From Bacteroidota bacterium (GTDB lineage: Bacteria > Bacteroidota > Bacteroidia > Chitinophagales > Chitinophagaceae): a stretch of 64,000 nt of DNA. Positions 41,938 through 48,514 of this stretch are shown piece after piece. Under the pieces are notes generated by a model. It did no database searches and had not been told where the DNA came from. It saw only the letters and a program-made list of their open reading frames with translations. The stretch lies in NCBI GenBank assembly GCA_023424015.1, contig JAFAEM010000035.1:1-64000 (forward strand), written 5' to 3'. Both the position numbers and the translations under genes were made by a program. Position 1 is the stretch's first letter; each line of letters begins with the position of its first letter.

Positions 41938-41960
41938 CGGGCCACATTGACTGTGCCCCG
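41938..41960 (-). terminator. Bidirectional hairpin between the AAA+ ATPase and rtcB genes
   Basis: CGGGCCACA (41938-41946) pairs with TGTGCCCCG (41952-41960) with one C-C mismatch. It is followed by a T-run on either strand (41961-41968 on plus; the A-run 41931-41936 read on minus). It lies only 17 nt before the rtcB start, so rtcB expression from the upstream promoter depends on read-through. Confidence 0.72.
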
Positions 41961-41973
41961 ATTTTTTTGTTAA

Positions 41974-43056
41974 TTAAATTAAATTCATTTCAGCATACTG
42001 CCGACGGAACCCGATAACTTCCACCTTGGCAGCATCACCCGATCTCTCGTGCTGGTTGGCAATCTCCGCGATCGTCATTGGTTGATCGATCCGGGTGTCA
42101 AATCCAAAATGCGCAGACAGCCTTCTTGCTTTTATCGTTCCCAATTTTCCAAACTCATACCGCGCGATCAATCTTCCTTTTCGCATCAGGGCGTTATCGA
42201 CCAGGTTGACAGAACTGTTGAAGGTACATACCAGCTGAACATTCAGGAAGTCCGACAACAGGCCATCCGATATATTCAACAGGTTTGACACCGATGAGCT
42301 ACTGGTGTGTTTCCGATCCATAATGATATTCTCTGCGTCTTCAATGATTAATACGGTATCGGGATTGTCGATCAGCAGCTCAATAAACTCCGGGTTCATC
42401 AGGTTGCCTGCAACCGAAGGTGATAAGAATAATACTTTCTTGCGGATCTTCCCCACCAGATATCGCAAATAGGTTGTCTTACCCGTGCCTGGAAGTCCGT
42501 GCAAAAGCACGATCCCTTTATCTCTTTTTTGATTCAGTCTCTTCCTGATCGTTTCATCAATGCCTTTGAAGTCGTCTTCGTAAAAAAGGTCGATATCGAG
42601 TTTGGTCCTTTTGATCTCCATCGCCTTCAACTGCAGGCCACCCCTGTCAGGGACGATCAGGTTGATCTCAAGGGGTTGTTTTCTTTGCTTTTGCCGGAAC
42701 TGGTTGACCAGTCCTGTCAACTCCTTCACAAACAGCGGTTGATTCCCGTCGTGCATGATCTCGCAGTAATCGTCATCAAACTCGACAATACAATCATTAT
42801 TCATCACTATCACGGTCTTGTCGAAATGATATTTTTTATGCTCCCGCTGGTACCAACGATACTGGTGAATATCCTTTATCAATGAGGCATATTTCTCTTT
42901 AAATACATTAAATGCTTTCTCGCCATCAATACAATTTGTAAAATTCAGGCTTGGCAGCCTGTTAAAGCAATACATGTACAGGCTCTTCGTATCGAGAAAG
43001 CGATCATCAAATATATCGTTCACGTTGATCACTTTCTGGTTGTATAAATTTTCCAT
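41974..43056 (-). CDS. AAA+ ATPase with an N-terminal domain shared with its neighbour
   Basis: A 360-aa protein. Residues about 1-150 form a domain of unknown function that aligns over its whole length with the 141-aa protein at 43733-44158. Residues about 160-350 form an AAA+ module: Walker A LLHGLPGTGKTTYLRYL (184-200), Walker B TVLIIEDAENII, a sensor-1 FNSS, and NALMRKGRLIARYEF with the arginine-finger region. The ATPase resembles BCS1/p97-like single-domain AAA proteins. ATG 43056 is chosen because the paralogue begins at the same place and because the extra codons up to 43152 run through a dispersed intergenic palindrome. The 43152 ATG does overlap the upstream stop by 4 nt. It probably acts as a remodeller in the RNA-repair operon. 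Confidence 0.85.
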   Translation of the reverse strand: MENLYNQKVINVNDIFDDRFLDTKSLYMYCFNRLPSLNFTNCIDGEKAFNVFKEKYASLIKDIHQYRWYQREHKKYHFDKTVIVMNNDCIVEFDDDYCEIMHDGNQPLFVKELTGLVNQFRQKQRKQPLEINLIVPDRGGLQLKAMEIKRTKLDIDLFYEDDFKGIDETIRKRLNQKRDKGIVLLHGLPGTGKTTYLRYLVGKIRKKVLFLSPSVAGNLMNPEFIELLIDNPDTVLIIEDAENIIMDRKHTSSSSVSNLLNISDGLLSDFLNVQLVCTFNSSVNLVDNALMRKGRLIARYEFGKLGTIKARRLSAHFGFDTRIDQPMTIAEIANQHERSGDAAKVEVIGFRRQYAEMNLI

Positions 43057-43099
43057 CGTTCTGTTTTTGAGTATCGAATATTTAACATTGAGCATCGAG

Positions 43100-43117
43100 A
43101 CCCGATAGCCATCGGGT
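43100..43117. repeat. Dispersed CCCGATAGC-type palindrome
   Basis: ACCCGAT (43100-43106) and ATCGGGT (43111-43117) flank AGCC. It is a diverged relative of the perfect palindrome at 36932-36949. The flank (GAGTATCGAATATTTAACATTGAGCATCGAG, about 43069-43099) is also the kind of phrase repeated between Bacteroidota genes. Confidence 0.6.
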
Positions 43118-43148
43118 TGAGCATTCCATATCTTACCGGCCAAGGCCT

Positions 43149-43640
43149 TCATTGGACTACCTTATTAGCGCAATTGGAACTGGCAAACGCTTCCGGCTTG
43201 GCCCTGAACGCGAAACCCATTCCCACGATATACCCCATGGCTTCCTTTAACGCGTCGTTACTTTTAAAGCCCGGGTTCGTATTGATATCGGCATGCACTT
43301 CCATCGCCACGTTGTACCTGGAAAAAATATTGCACAGGGCATAAGCCGCTTCAACACTTTTGCCAACTTCCATCAGCATCCGTTGCTTAATGGTCATTTT
43401 TTGTTTGGTAGTGGCATTATTGATGTACATGAAACCACCCTTTCCCCTCCGGATAAACACGATCACGGTAGCGAATTCAGTGTTCCGGCCTTTTACCTGG
43501 CTATCGGTACCGATGCAAACTTTCAACTCAGACCCCATTTCTATTTCATATTGCAACACCCGGTTCACCTCCTCTTCTATAGGTATCCTGATCCGTTCGC
43601 CAGATAGTTTTCTCCAGTATTGTTCCTGTTCCATTTTCAT
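43149..43640 (-). CDS. DUF458/YkuK-family RNase H-fold protein
   Basis: A 163-aa protein of the DUF458 family, predicted to adopt an RNase H-like fold; nuclease activity has not been established for the family. Acidic residues in the expected positions are KVCIGTDSQVKG (near 41-52) with D46, and AMEVHADINTNPG (near 112-124) with D118. MEVGKSVEAAYALC supplies a possible Glu. Length is close to B. subtilis YkuK (about 170 aa). It lies between the 141-aa protein and the AAA+ ATPase genes in the tRNA-led operon. This supports a role in RNA processing or quality control there. Confidence 0.82.
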   Translation of the reverse strand: MKMEQEQYWRKLSGERIRIPIEEEVNRVLQYEIEMGSELKVCIGTDSQVKGRNTEFATVIVFIRRGKGGFMYINNATTKQKMTIKQRMLMEVGKSVEAAYALCNIFSRYNVAMEVHADINTNPGFKSNDALKEAMGYIVGMGFAFRAKPEAFASSNCANKVVQ

Positions 43641-43668
43641 AATTTTTCTATTCTTAATTTTCTTCTAC

Positions 43669-43734
43669 AATGTTTGTGATGAGTATTGACTGATCTCTTT
43701 CTTCTCATTATCGAATTCGCCCATCACAAACATT
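43669..43734. repeat. 13-bp perfect inverted repeat spanning an intercistronic gap
   Basis: AATGTTTGTGATG (43669-43681) and CATCACAAACATT (43722-43734) are exact reverse complements separated by 40 nt. The right arm overlaps the stop codon of the 141-aa gene. In the minus-strand transcript this would form a long-range stem between cistrons 1 and 2. Confidence 0.8.
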
Positions 43735-44158
43735 AGTTGACGGCTGACTGCCGCATAAATCCAATGGATGCACCATTGTTGACTATCTTGTACCGGGACA
43801 GCTTTATCACCAGGTCACTGGCCCAACTATACTGTTTCGGCGTATGTAACACCTGGCAATAATTACCAGCCAGCTCGATTATTCTTTTATTGCTCAGCAC
43901 AAAAATGGTATTGTTAAAAAACATCCTTTTATTATTGTGCTCATAATAGCTATGCTGCCAGGTACAGGCTATTTCTGCTTCGAAATTCTCGCTGATAAAA
44001 GCAAATGCGGCTGATATATCCAGTTCACCAATAAAAGTGACGCAGCTTATCGCATCAAATTCCAAAGCATACAATGCCTTTACTTCCACAAAGTGTCCGT
44101 TGAACAGGGCATCCACGCCCCGTATTTTTCTTTTGTTTAATTTCCAAAACATATTCAT
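43733..44158 (-). CDS. Stand-alone N-terminal-domain homologue of the AAA+ ATPase
   Basis: A 141-aa protein of unknown function, first protein gene after the tRNA cluster (13 nt from the Asn tRNA 3' end). It aligns along its length with residues 1-125 of the AAA+ protein at 41974-43056. Examples are VDALFNGHFVEVKALY against VNDIFDDRFLDTKSLY, FAFISENFEAEI against FNVFKEKYASLI, and FFNNTIFVLSNKRIIELAGNYCQVLH against HFDKTVIVMNNDCIVEFDDDYCEIMH. It has no ATPase domain, signal peptide or membrane segment. It may be a subunit, competitor or adaptor of the ATPase. The ATG at 44158 matches the start of the homology. Confidence 0.75.
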   Translation of the reverse strand: MNMFWKLNKRKIRGVDALFNGHFVEVKALYALEFDAISCVTFIGELDISAAFAFISENFEAEIACTWQHSYYEHNNKRMFFNNTIFVLSNKRIIELAGNYCQVLHTPKQYSWASDLVIKLSRYKIVNNGASIGFMRQSAVN

Positions 44159-44171
44159 TTCTTTTTATTTG

Positions 44172-44242
44172 CGGAAATAGAATGAGTCGAACATTCATTA
44201 ATCGCTTAACAAGTGACCGTTCTGCCATTGAACTATATTTCC
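44172..44242 (-). tRNA. tRNA-Asn-like (anticodon GUU)
   Basis: A 71-nt cloverleaf. The acceptor GGAAATA/TATTTCC, D stem GTTC/GAAC and T stem GAATG/CATTC are all perfect, and the T loop is TTCGACT. The anticodon loop TTGTTAA gives GTT, and discriminator G73 is right for Asn. Departures: an A-C mismatch at 30-40 and a G-T at 27-43 in the anticodon stem, a 7-nt D loop, a 4-nt variable loop, and GCA instead of CCA at the 3' end. Such features suggest an accessory rather than the housekeeping copy. It is 13 nt upstream of the 141-aa gene. Confidence 0.75.
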
Positions 44243-44244
44243 AG

Positions 44245-44318
44245 TTGGCCCGGAGAAACTTGAACTCTCAGCCACCGCGTTAAAAGTGCGGTGCATCTTA
44301 CCATTGAGCTACGAGCCA
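44245..44318 (-). tRNA. tRNA-Lys-like (anticodon UUU)
   Basis: A 74-nt cloverleaf. The acceptor TGGCTCG/CGGGCCA pairs fully (one T-G), and the T stem GAGAG/TTCTC pairs with loop TTCAAGT. The anticodon loop CTTTTAA gives TTT. Departures: an extra T interrupts the D stem (GCTC against GATGC), the last anticodon-stem pair is A31-C39, base 1 is T, and no CCA is encoded. Only 2 nt separate it from the Asn gene. It could be a degenerate, sacrificial or otherwise specialised tRNA. Confidence 0.7.
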
Positions 44319-44324
44319 GCATGG

Positions 44325-44396
44325 GTTGACCCCGGGATTCGAACCCTGATCTTCACATTCATAGTGTGACACTTTACCAATTAAGCTAAGGCCAAC
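44325..44396 (-). tRNA. tRNA-His-like (unusual anticodon AUG)
   Basis: Hallmarks of tRNA-His are present: an extra 5' G (44396) opposite discriminator C73 (44325), followed by an encoded CCA (44322-44324). The acceptor TTGGCCT/GGGTCAA, D stem GCTT/AAGT and anticodon stem TCACA/TGTGA pair. The anticodon loop CTATGAA gives ATG, not the normal bacterial GTG. The T arm CAGGG-TTCGAAT-CCCG appears one base short on the 3' side. An alternative register (GTTGGCC/GGTCAAC) restores it but leaves three bases before the D stem. It is the first gene of the cluster; 6 nt separate it from the Lys gene. Confidence 0.6.
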
Positions 44397-44506
44397 ATTA
44401 TAAAACGGCAACAGTTACAGGTATTGAAAATTGAAAACCGGTAGCTATCGTGTTGACCATCGATCATCGAACATTTTCTTTCCTCCTCCCATTTTCCATA
44501 TAAAAA
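44397..44506 (-). promoter_or_regulatory. Presumed promoter region of the tRNA-led operon
   Basis: Bounded by the terminator at 44507-44530 and the His-like tRNA at 44396, this 110-nt gap must hold the operon's promoter if it has its own. No TTTG-N19-TAnnTTTG match is seen. A TATAAT-like stretch at 44397-44402 abuts the tRNA and is too close to serve it. A CATCGATCATCGAAC phrase occurs near 44458-44472. The promoter type is undetermined. Confidence 0.3.
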
Positions 44507-44530
44507 AACCCGGTCGCTGGCGACCGGGTT
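44507..44530 (-). terminator. Rho-independent terminator (minus strand)
   Basis: AACCCGGTCG (44507-44516) pairs perfectly with CGACCGGGTT (44521-44530) around CTGG. The A-run just left of it reads as a T-run on the minus strand. It isolates the tRNA-led operon from upstream transcription. Confidence 0.85.
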
Positions 44531-44551
44531 CCCTCCTAAGTGCATACACAC

Positions 44552-44749
44552 TTATGCATGGATATCCCCCGATCGCATTCGATCTACGTTACCTGGATTG
44601 TCCGCTACCACGAGGCTCTTCATAGCATAGGCATAACTGTAACACCCTGCCAGTGATAAGCCATTCCACACCTGTATATTTTCAAGTGGTTTTCTAAATC
44701 GTGTATGTTTAACCCGTCTCAGCAAATTCAATTTTGTTTTAATCTTCAC
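44552..44749 (-). other. Terminator-bounded 65-codon ORF, coding status uncertain
   Basis: Between two minus-strand terminators lies a GTG-started frame of 65 codons: a Lys/Arg-rich start (MKIKTKLNLLRRVK) and a Cys-containing middle (LSLAGCYSYAYAMKS). No family is recognised. A 6-bp hairpin (TGCATA/TATGCA, near 44538-44557) overlaps its 3' end. It may be a short peptide gene, a small RNA, or chance. Together with 44815-44907 it accounts for the 590-nt stretch between the tRNA cluster and the VIT-domain gene. Confidence 0.25.
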
Positions 44750-44754
44750 CAGAC

Positions 44755-44782
44755 AAAAAAACCCCGCAATCTCTTGCGGGGT
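44755..44782 (-). terminator. Rho-independent terminator (minus strand)
   Basis: ACCCCGCAA (44761-44769) pairs perfectly with TTGCGGGGT (44774-44782) around TCTC, with the A-run 44755-44760 giving the T-tract on the minus strand. It follows the 30-codon ORF. Confidence 0.85.
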
Positions 44783-44814
44783 CTGTATTTCATCAGATTC
44801 GTTTATTCCAAAAC

Positions 44815-44907
44815 TTATTCATCAGCAATACATGCCCCGCCAAAAGTATAGCCACCATTAGGGCTAAACCTTACTGCTTTTTCATTATGTCCTGTTATGC
44901 GTAGCAT
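44815..44907 (-). CDS. Candidate 30-aa peptide gene
   Basis: An ATG-started ORF of 30 codons, reading MLRITGHNEKAVRF then SPNGGYTFGGACIADE. The start is preceded by an A-rich stretch (AATAATAAACAATAAAC), a usual translation-start context in Bacteroidota. A weak promoter-like pair lies about 25-55 nt upstream (TTTG, 21 nt, AATCTTTG). A perfect hairpin terminator lies 33 nt downstream. The Gly/Cys-containing C-terminal half resembles small secreted or modified peptides only in a general way; no processing or export gene is adjacent. It may instead be part of the 3' UTR of the VIT-domain gene. Confidence 0.4.
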   Translation of the reverse strand: MLRITGHNEKAVRFSPNGGYTFGGACIADE

Positions 44908-44989
44908 GTTTATTGTTTATTATTTTTTGCGATGCAAAGATTGAAATTATTTTTTGTTCCTGCCAAATATTTGAATAAAAATTTCGAAA

Positions 44990-47900
44990 TTATTTTTTTG
45001 CCCACTTTAAATCTGCAATTTCAATTTCACCATGCTGATTGTCCATCATGAGGTTTTCAAGTTCAATCACCTGGTCATGTCTGCCAAGATTCCTGATCAC
45101 GCGGATCCGAATAACCGATGGAAATTTTGTAACATAGTAACCATTGTAGTAGTTCGTACTGATCCGGTAGCGACCCGGCTTCGCATTCTTCAACTGGTAT
45201 ACAAAGAGGTTAGCAGAATAGTTCTCAAATGCCTGGTAACTCAGGCCGCCATTCTTTGATGCACCCTGGTGTTGTGTACTGACGGCACCCCCTGGCTCAC
45301 GGATGCTTATATACCCCGGATTGCCATTATTAGATTCAATATCGATCCGTAGATCCGCTGTTTCGGGAATGATAATAGACGGCGGTATTCGCGACAGATC
45401 GAGCTTGCCACCATGCAAGGCAATTATCGCATTCAGATCGGTAAGTATAGTGGCCTTTATATTTGTATTGATGTGCTCCATTTGTTCCGTATTCAAACTT
45501 ATGCCGTTGTACAAACTATCTACCGCCTGCTGGTATTTTCCCTGCTGGTAGAATACCCAGGCCATGTCGCGATACAAACTGATATTAAAAGGATTTTTCT
45601 TCAACAACATTTCATAGATCCCGATCGCTTCATCAAATCGACCCCATTTTTCAAAAATCCATGCCATAGCGATCAAAACCTCATGGTTACCTGCTGCAAT
45701 CTCCGCGGCATTCATTAAAATTGAATACGATTTTTGTTCGAGACCCGCACCAAAAAAATGTTGCGCTGCATCCATATAAAAACCCGGATCATCGCCGTAT
45801 AAAGTTTTTAGCCTCTCGTATTCAGCTGGCTTGTCCGCCTTTGTTGCCGAAGCCAGTTCCTGCAGGTATTCCACATCTTCCATATCCTTTAAGCGGTAGG
45901 GACGACTGCTATAACCCGGATTGTAATGACGTCCTTTTTTCGAAGTGATTACAATGGCTCCATTTACTGCCCTGCATCCATAGAGTGATGATGCTGCATT
46001 ATCTTTAAGAACTGCGATAGTCTCAATATCATTTACAGATAACACGTCATTGATATTACCTGAAACAGGTAAACCATCGATCACATAAAGTGGCTGATTA
46101 TTCCCGCTTATACTACGACTTCCCCTGATCATTACACTGGCCGGGCTACCGGGCTGCCCGCTGGCGTTTGTTACCTGTACACCTGCAACCCGGCCCTGCA
46201 ATATCTGCTCCACAGAAGTAGCCGGATTTAATATAGTTTTTGACTCAACAATCGCTATCGAACCTGTCAGTGATTGTTTTCTTACCGTACCATACCCTAC
46301 TACGACTACTTCGTCGAGAGAGTTTGAAATATTGAGCCCAGGCAACTTACCCTGAAGGCCTATACCAGATGCTGTCACTCTAATCTCTCCGCCTGCATCC
46401 AGCTCTTGCCTGTGCGTTTCGAATACCTGTTTCTCAAGTGATATTGTGCGGGCATTGGGATCCAGCTTTTTCAGGCGGCTATTGTATACATTCACAACAC
46501 TATTCAAAACCTGGTACTGGTCCATCGACTGCATTTTTCTCCGTTCAAAACGAGTATCACGTTTAACATATTGAAGTTTTTCGCATTCGGCTTCCAGTTC
46601 CTTGGGGGGTGTAATATTATACTTCACATAATCTTCCACTCTTTCCAAAACGATATATGCCGTGTAAGGCGTTACGACTTTCTCTTTTAATCCAAAATCA
46701 ACTAGATCATTCCAGGATGAACTCCTGATCACCTGGTCGAAGCCTGATAACAGGTTTATCTTTTTTACTCCTTCGTTGATAGTCCCGCCGCTTTTATCTA
46801 CCGGCAGCCTTTGAATACGATGTACTCCAGATCCGTTTCCATATTCAAGATAAATGGTATCAACATCTGAGTCCAGGGTTCCGGTAACAACCTGGGGCCC
46901 GTGTGATCTGAGCGGTAAATATTGGTTAATGATCAATCTCCCGTTCGGCGCTGTCACCTTCAATAGCCAGTTTTCGGCACGACTGCTCATGGTAATAGCA
47001 TCGCTGATACTATTTTCTTTAAGATTTATGAGGGAGCCTCCACTGGTGCCCGGTATTTCGCGCAAGTGATCATAGTTGGCTTTTGTAGATGTATTGATAC
47101 AAAAGACCGGCTTGTCGGTCGCAACCGGTATACTCTTTCCATATGAATTATGTCCGTCTGTGAATACAAAAACGATATCCACATCCAGTCCCCTCGTATC
47201 TATGACACCGAATTGGGTTGCGCCGTCGTAATTGATATTACGCAGGTATTGTTGCCATCCTCCACCTGATTCTTTACGCATCGAAAAAACAGCGGTATCA
47301 AGCGTCTTGTGATTAAATGGTATGATCGTGAGGTGGGTCACCCGGTGCCAGGCCATATATTGTCTTAAAAAATTGACTTCCCGGTTCATTGCCCTTTCAG
47401 TGGTGGATGCGGAAGCGTCCCAGAAAACAGCGATCTTTCGCGGATGAATATTATAGACCGAATCCAAAACCGGAGTAGTCCGAATGGCGAAATCAGCCTG
47501 GTCTCCTCGAGGACTGGTATATAATTCGTGATCATGGATAAGGGGAATCGCAAAGGAAATAACATGGTTCAAAGCTATATTCTCTGTTATCCATTTTAAT
47601 TCATAACCGCTGTTCCCTTTTTCAAAATTCCTGTTCAGAAGCAGGCCTGGCCTGGTTACCGGTGCCGCCAAGCTGCTCACCTCTATCGAAAGATCCAGTA
47701 AGGATCCTGTGCCGGGAAAATTCAACGGAAGAAGGTATAGGAGTTCATTTTCACGTGGTGTAAGCATTTGCATGATGGTCAACGTCACTTTCCGGGTACT
47801 GCGGGCTGCAATCGGATATATCCGAAGACTATACTGATTGGCATAGTCCATGGTCAGCAAGGCTGGGTCGATCCTTTTTCCCACGATGGTGTTGTAAGCA

Positions 47901-48199
47901 TTCGTCGCCTTCCATTTCTCCTCGATGGAACCATCACGGTATTTCCCATGCAGGTCGAGCTGGAAAGCAGTGATGACCTGGCCGGGCTTCAATTCAAACC
48001 GGTGTAGCCCTTCAATTTCTGTATCGTTGGGATTATAAAATTCCCACTCCATAAAAGTGGTGGCAGTAAACAGATCTGCCCTGATCTTGATGGAACAGCC
48101 TTTGAGTTGCATGGGCTTGTCCCATTTTTGTTGCGCGAGGGATTGAAGCTGAACTCCATTCAGAAGAATGAGCAGCCAAAAATATGTCCGCATAAGCAT
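44990..48199 (-). CDS. VIT / vWA / TonB-plug / TPR fusion protein
   Basis: A 1069-aa exported protein with a signal peptide (about 1-22). Visible parts in order: a VIT (inter-alpha-trypsin) domain at about 25-150; a von Willebrand A domain at about 255-400 with a DASAS MIDAS motif; and a SusC-type TonB plug domain at about 620-740, with DEVVVVGYGTVRKQSLTGS, LQGRVAGVQVTNASGQPGS, PLYVIDGLP and CRAVNGAIVITSKKG. A TPR-like region follows at about 790-900 (AWIFEKWGRFDEAIGIYEMLLKKNP), then a beta-rich C-terminal domain. There is no beta-barrel after the plug, so it cannot be a TonB receptor. It may assemble with an outer-membrane partner. The function is unknown. Confidence 0.85.
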   Translation of the reverse strand: MLMRTYFWLLILLNGVQLQSLAQQKWDKPMQLKGCSIKIRADLFTATTFMEWEFYNPNDTEIEGLHRFELKPGQVITAFQLDLHGKYRDGSIEEKWKATNAYNTIVGKRIDPALLTMDYANQYSLRIYPIAARSTRKVTLTIMQMLTPRENELLYLLPLNFPGTGSLLDLSIEVSSLAAPVTRPGLLLNRNFEKGNSGYELKWITENIALNHVISFAIPLIHDHELYTSPRGDQADFAIRTTPVLDSVYNIHPRKIAVFWDASASTTERAMNREVNFLRQYMAWHRVTHLTIIPFNHKTLDTAVFSMRKESGGGWQQYLRNINYDGATQFGVIDTRGLDVDIVFVFTDGHNSYGKSIPVATDKPVFCINTSTKANYDHLREIPGTSGGSLINLKENSISDAITMSSRAENWLLKVTAPNGRLIINQYLPLRSHGPQVVTGTLDSDVDTIYLEYGNGSGVHRIQRLPVDKSGGTINEGVKKINLLSGFDQVIRSSSWNDLVDFGLKEKVVTPYTAYIVLERVEDYVKYNITPPKELEAECEKLQYVKRDTRFERRKMQSMDQYQVLNSVVNVYNSRLKKLDPNARTISLEKQVFETHRQELDAGGEIRVTASGIGLQGKLPGLNISNSLDEVVVVGYGTVRKQSLTGSIAIVESKTILNPATSVEQILQGRVAGVQVTNASGQPGSPASVMIRGSRSISGNNQPLYVIDGLPVSGNINDVLSVNDIETIAVLKDNAASSLYGCRAVNGAIVITSKKGRHYNPGYSSRPYRLKDMEDVEYLQELASATKADKPAEYERLKTLYGDDPGFYMDAAQHFFGAGLEQKSYSILMNAAEIAAGNHEVLIAMAWIFEKWGRFDEAIGIYEMLLKKNPFNISLYRDMAWVFYQQGKYQQAVDSLYNGISLNTEQMEHINTNIKATILTDLNAIIALHGGKLDLSRIPPSIIIPETADLRIDIESNNGNPGYISIREPGGAVSTQHQGASKNGGLSYQAFENYSANLFVYQLKNAKPGRYRISTNYYNGYYVTKFPSVIRIRVIRNLGRHDQVIELENLMMDNQHGEIEIADLKWAKK

Positions 48200-48514
48200 G
48201 GTTTAATAACCTGATGCGGTATTTCGGAGGATTGCATAAATTTTTTTTCTTAGTAAAAAGAAGGGTTGGACCGGGAAGTCGGAAAGCCGGGAAGAATTTT
48301 ATTGCATATGAATATTTTAGTCACGAGGAGAAATGGGTAGGCGGGGAGGCGGGAAGAATTGGTCGAAGGGCGAAGTTCCTATTGGCTTCAACCAGCAGTA
48401 GACAGTAGTATCCACACCTGAAAATAGATGGCGACATAAAAGGTATTAGCACACCATTTCCTATTCAGTCACTTCCTGCGGTGACCGGTAGACATGTAAA
48501 AACTGACCTGGCAA
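48200..48514. other. Intergenic region with GGAAGTCGGAAAGCCGGGAAG-type repeats
   Basis: This 315-nt stretch has no credible gene. Near 48270-48296 and 48337-48362 it holds purine-rich GGGAAG/GGCGGGGAGGCGGGAAG phrases. A 64-codon frame through them is low-complexity and probably not coding. No clear promoter or terminator is seen. Confidence 0.6.

Noticed and set aside
43057..43152. N-terminal extension of the AAA+ ATPase from the ATG overlapping the DUF458 stop
   Set aside because: The extension is encoded by a dispersed intergenic palindrome and repeat phrase, and the paralogous 141-aa protein starts at the later Met.
44397..44402. TATAAT box in front of the His-like tRNA
   Set aside because: It abuts the tRNA 5' end, so transcription would begin inside the tRNA; Bacteroidota promoters also use a different -7 motif.
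48214..48408. 64-codon plus-strand frame upstream of the VIT-domain gene
   Set aside because: Runs through purine-rich GGGAAG repeats typical of intergenic DNA and has no promoter or conserved motif.
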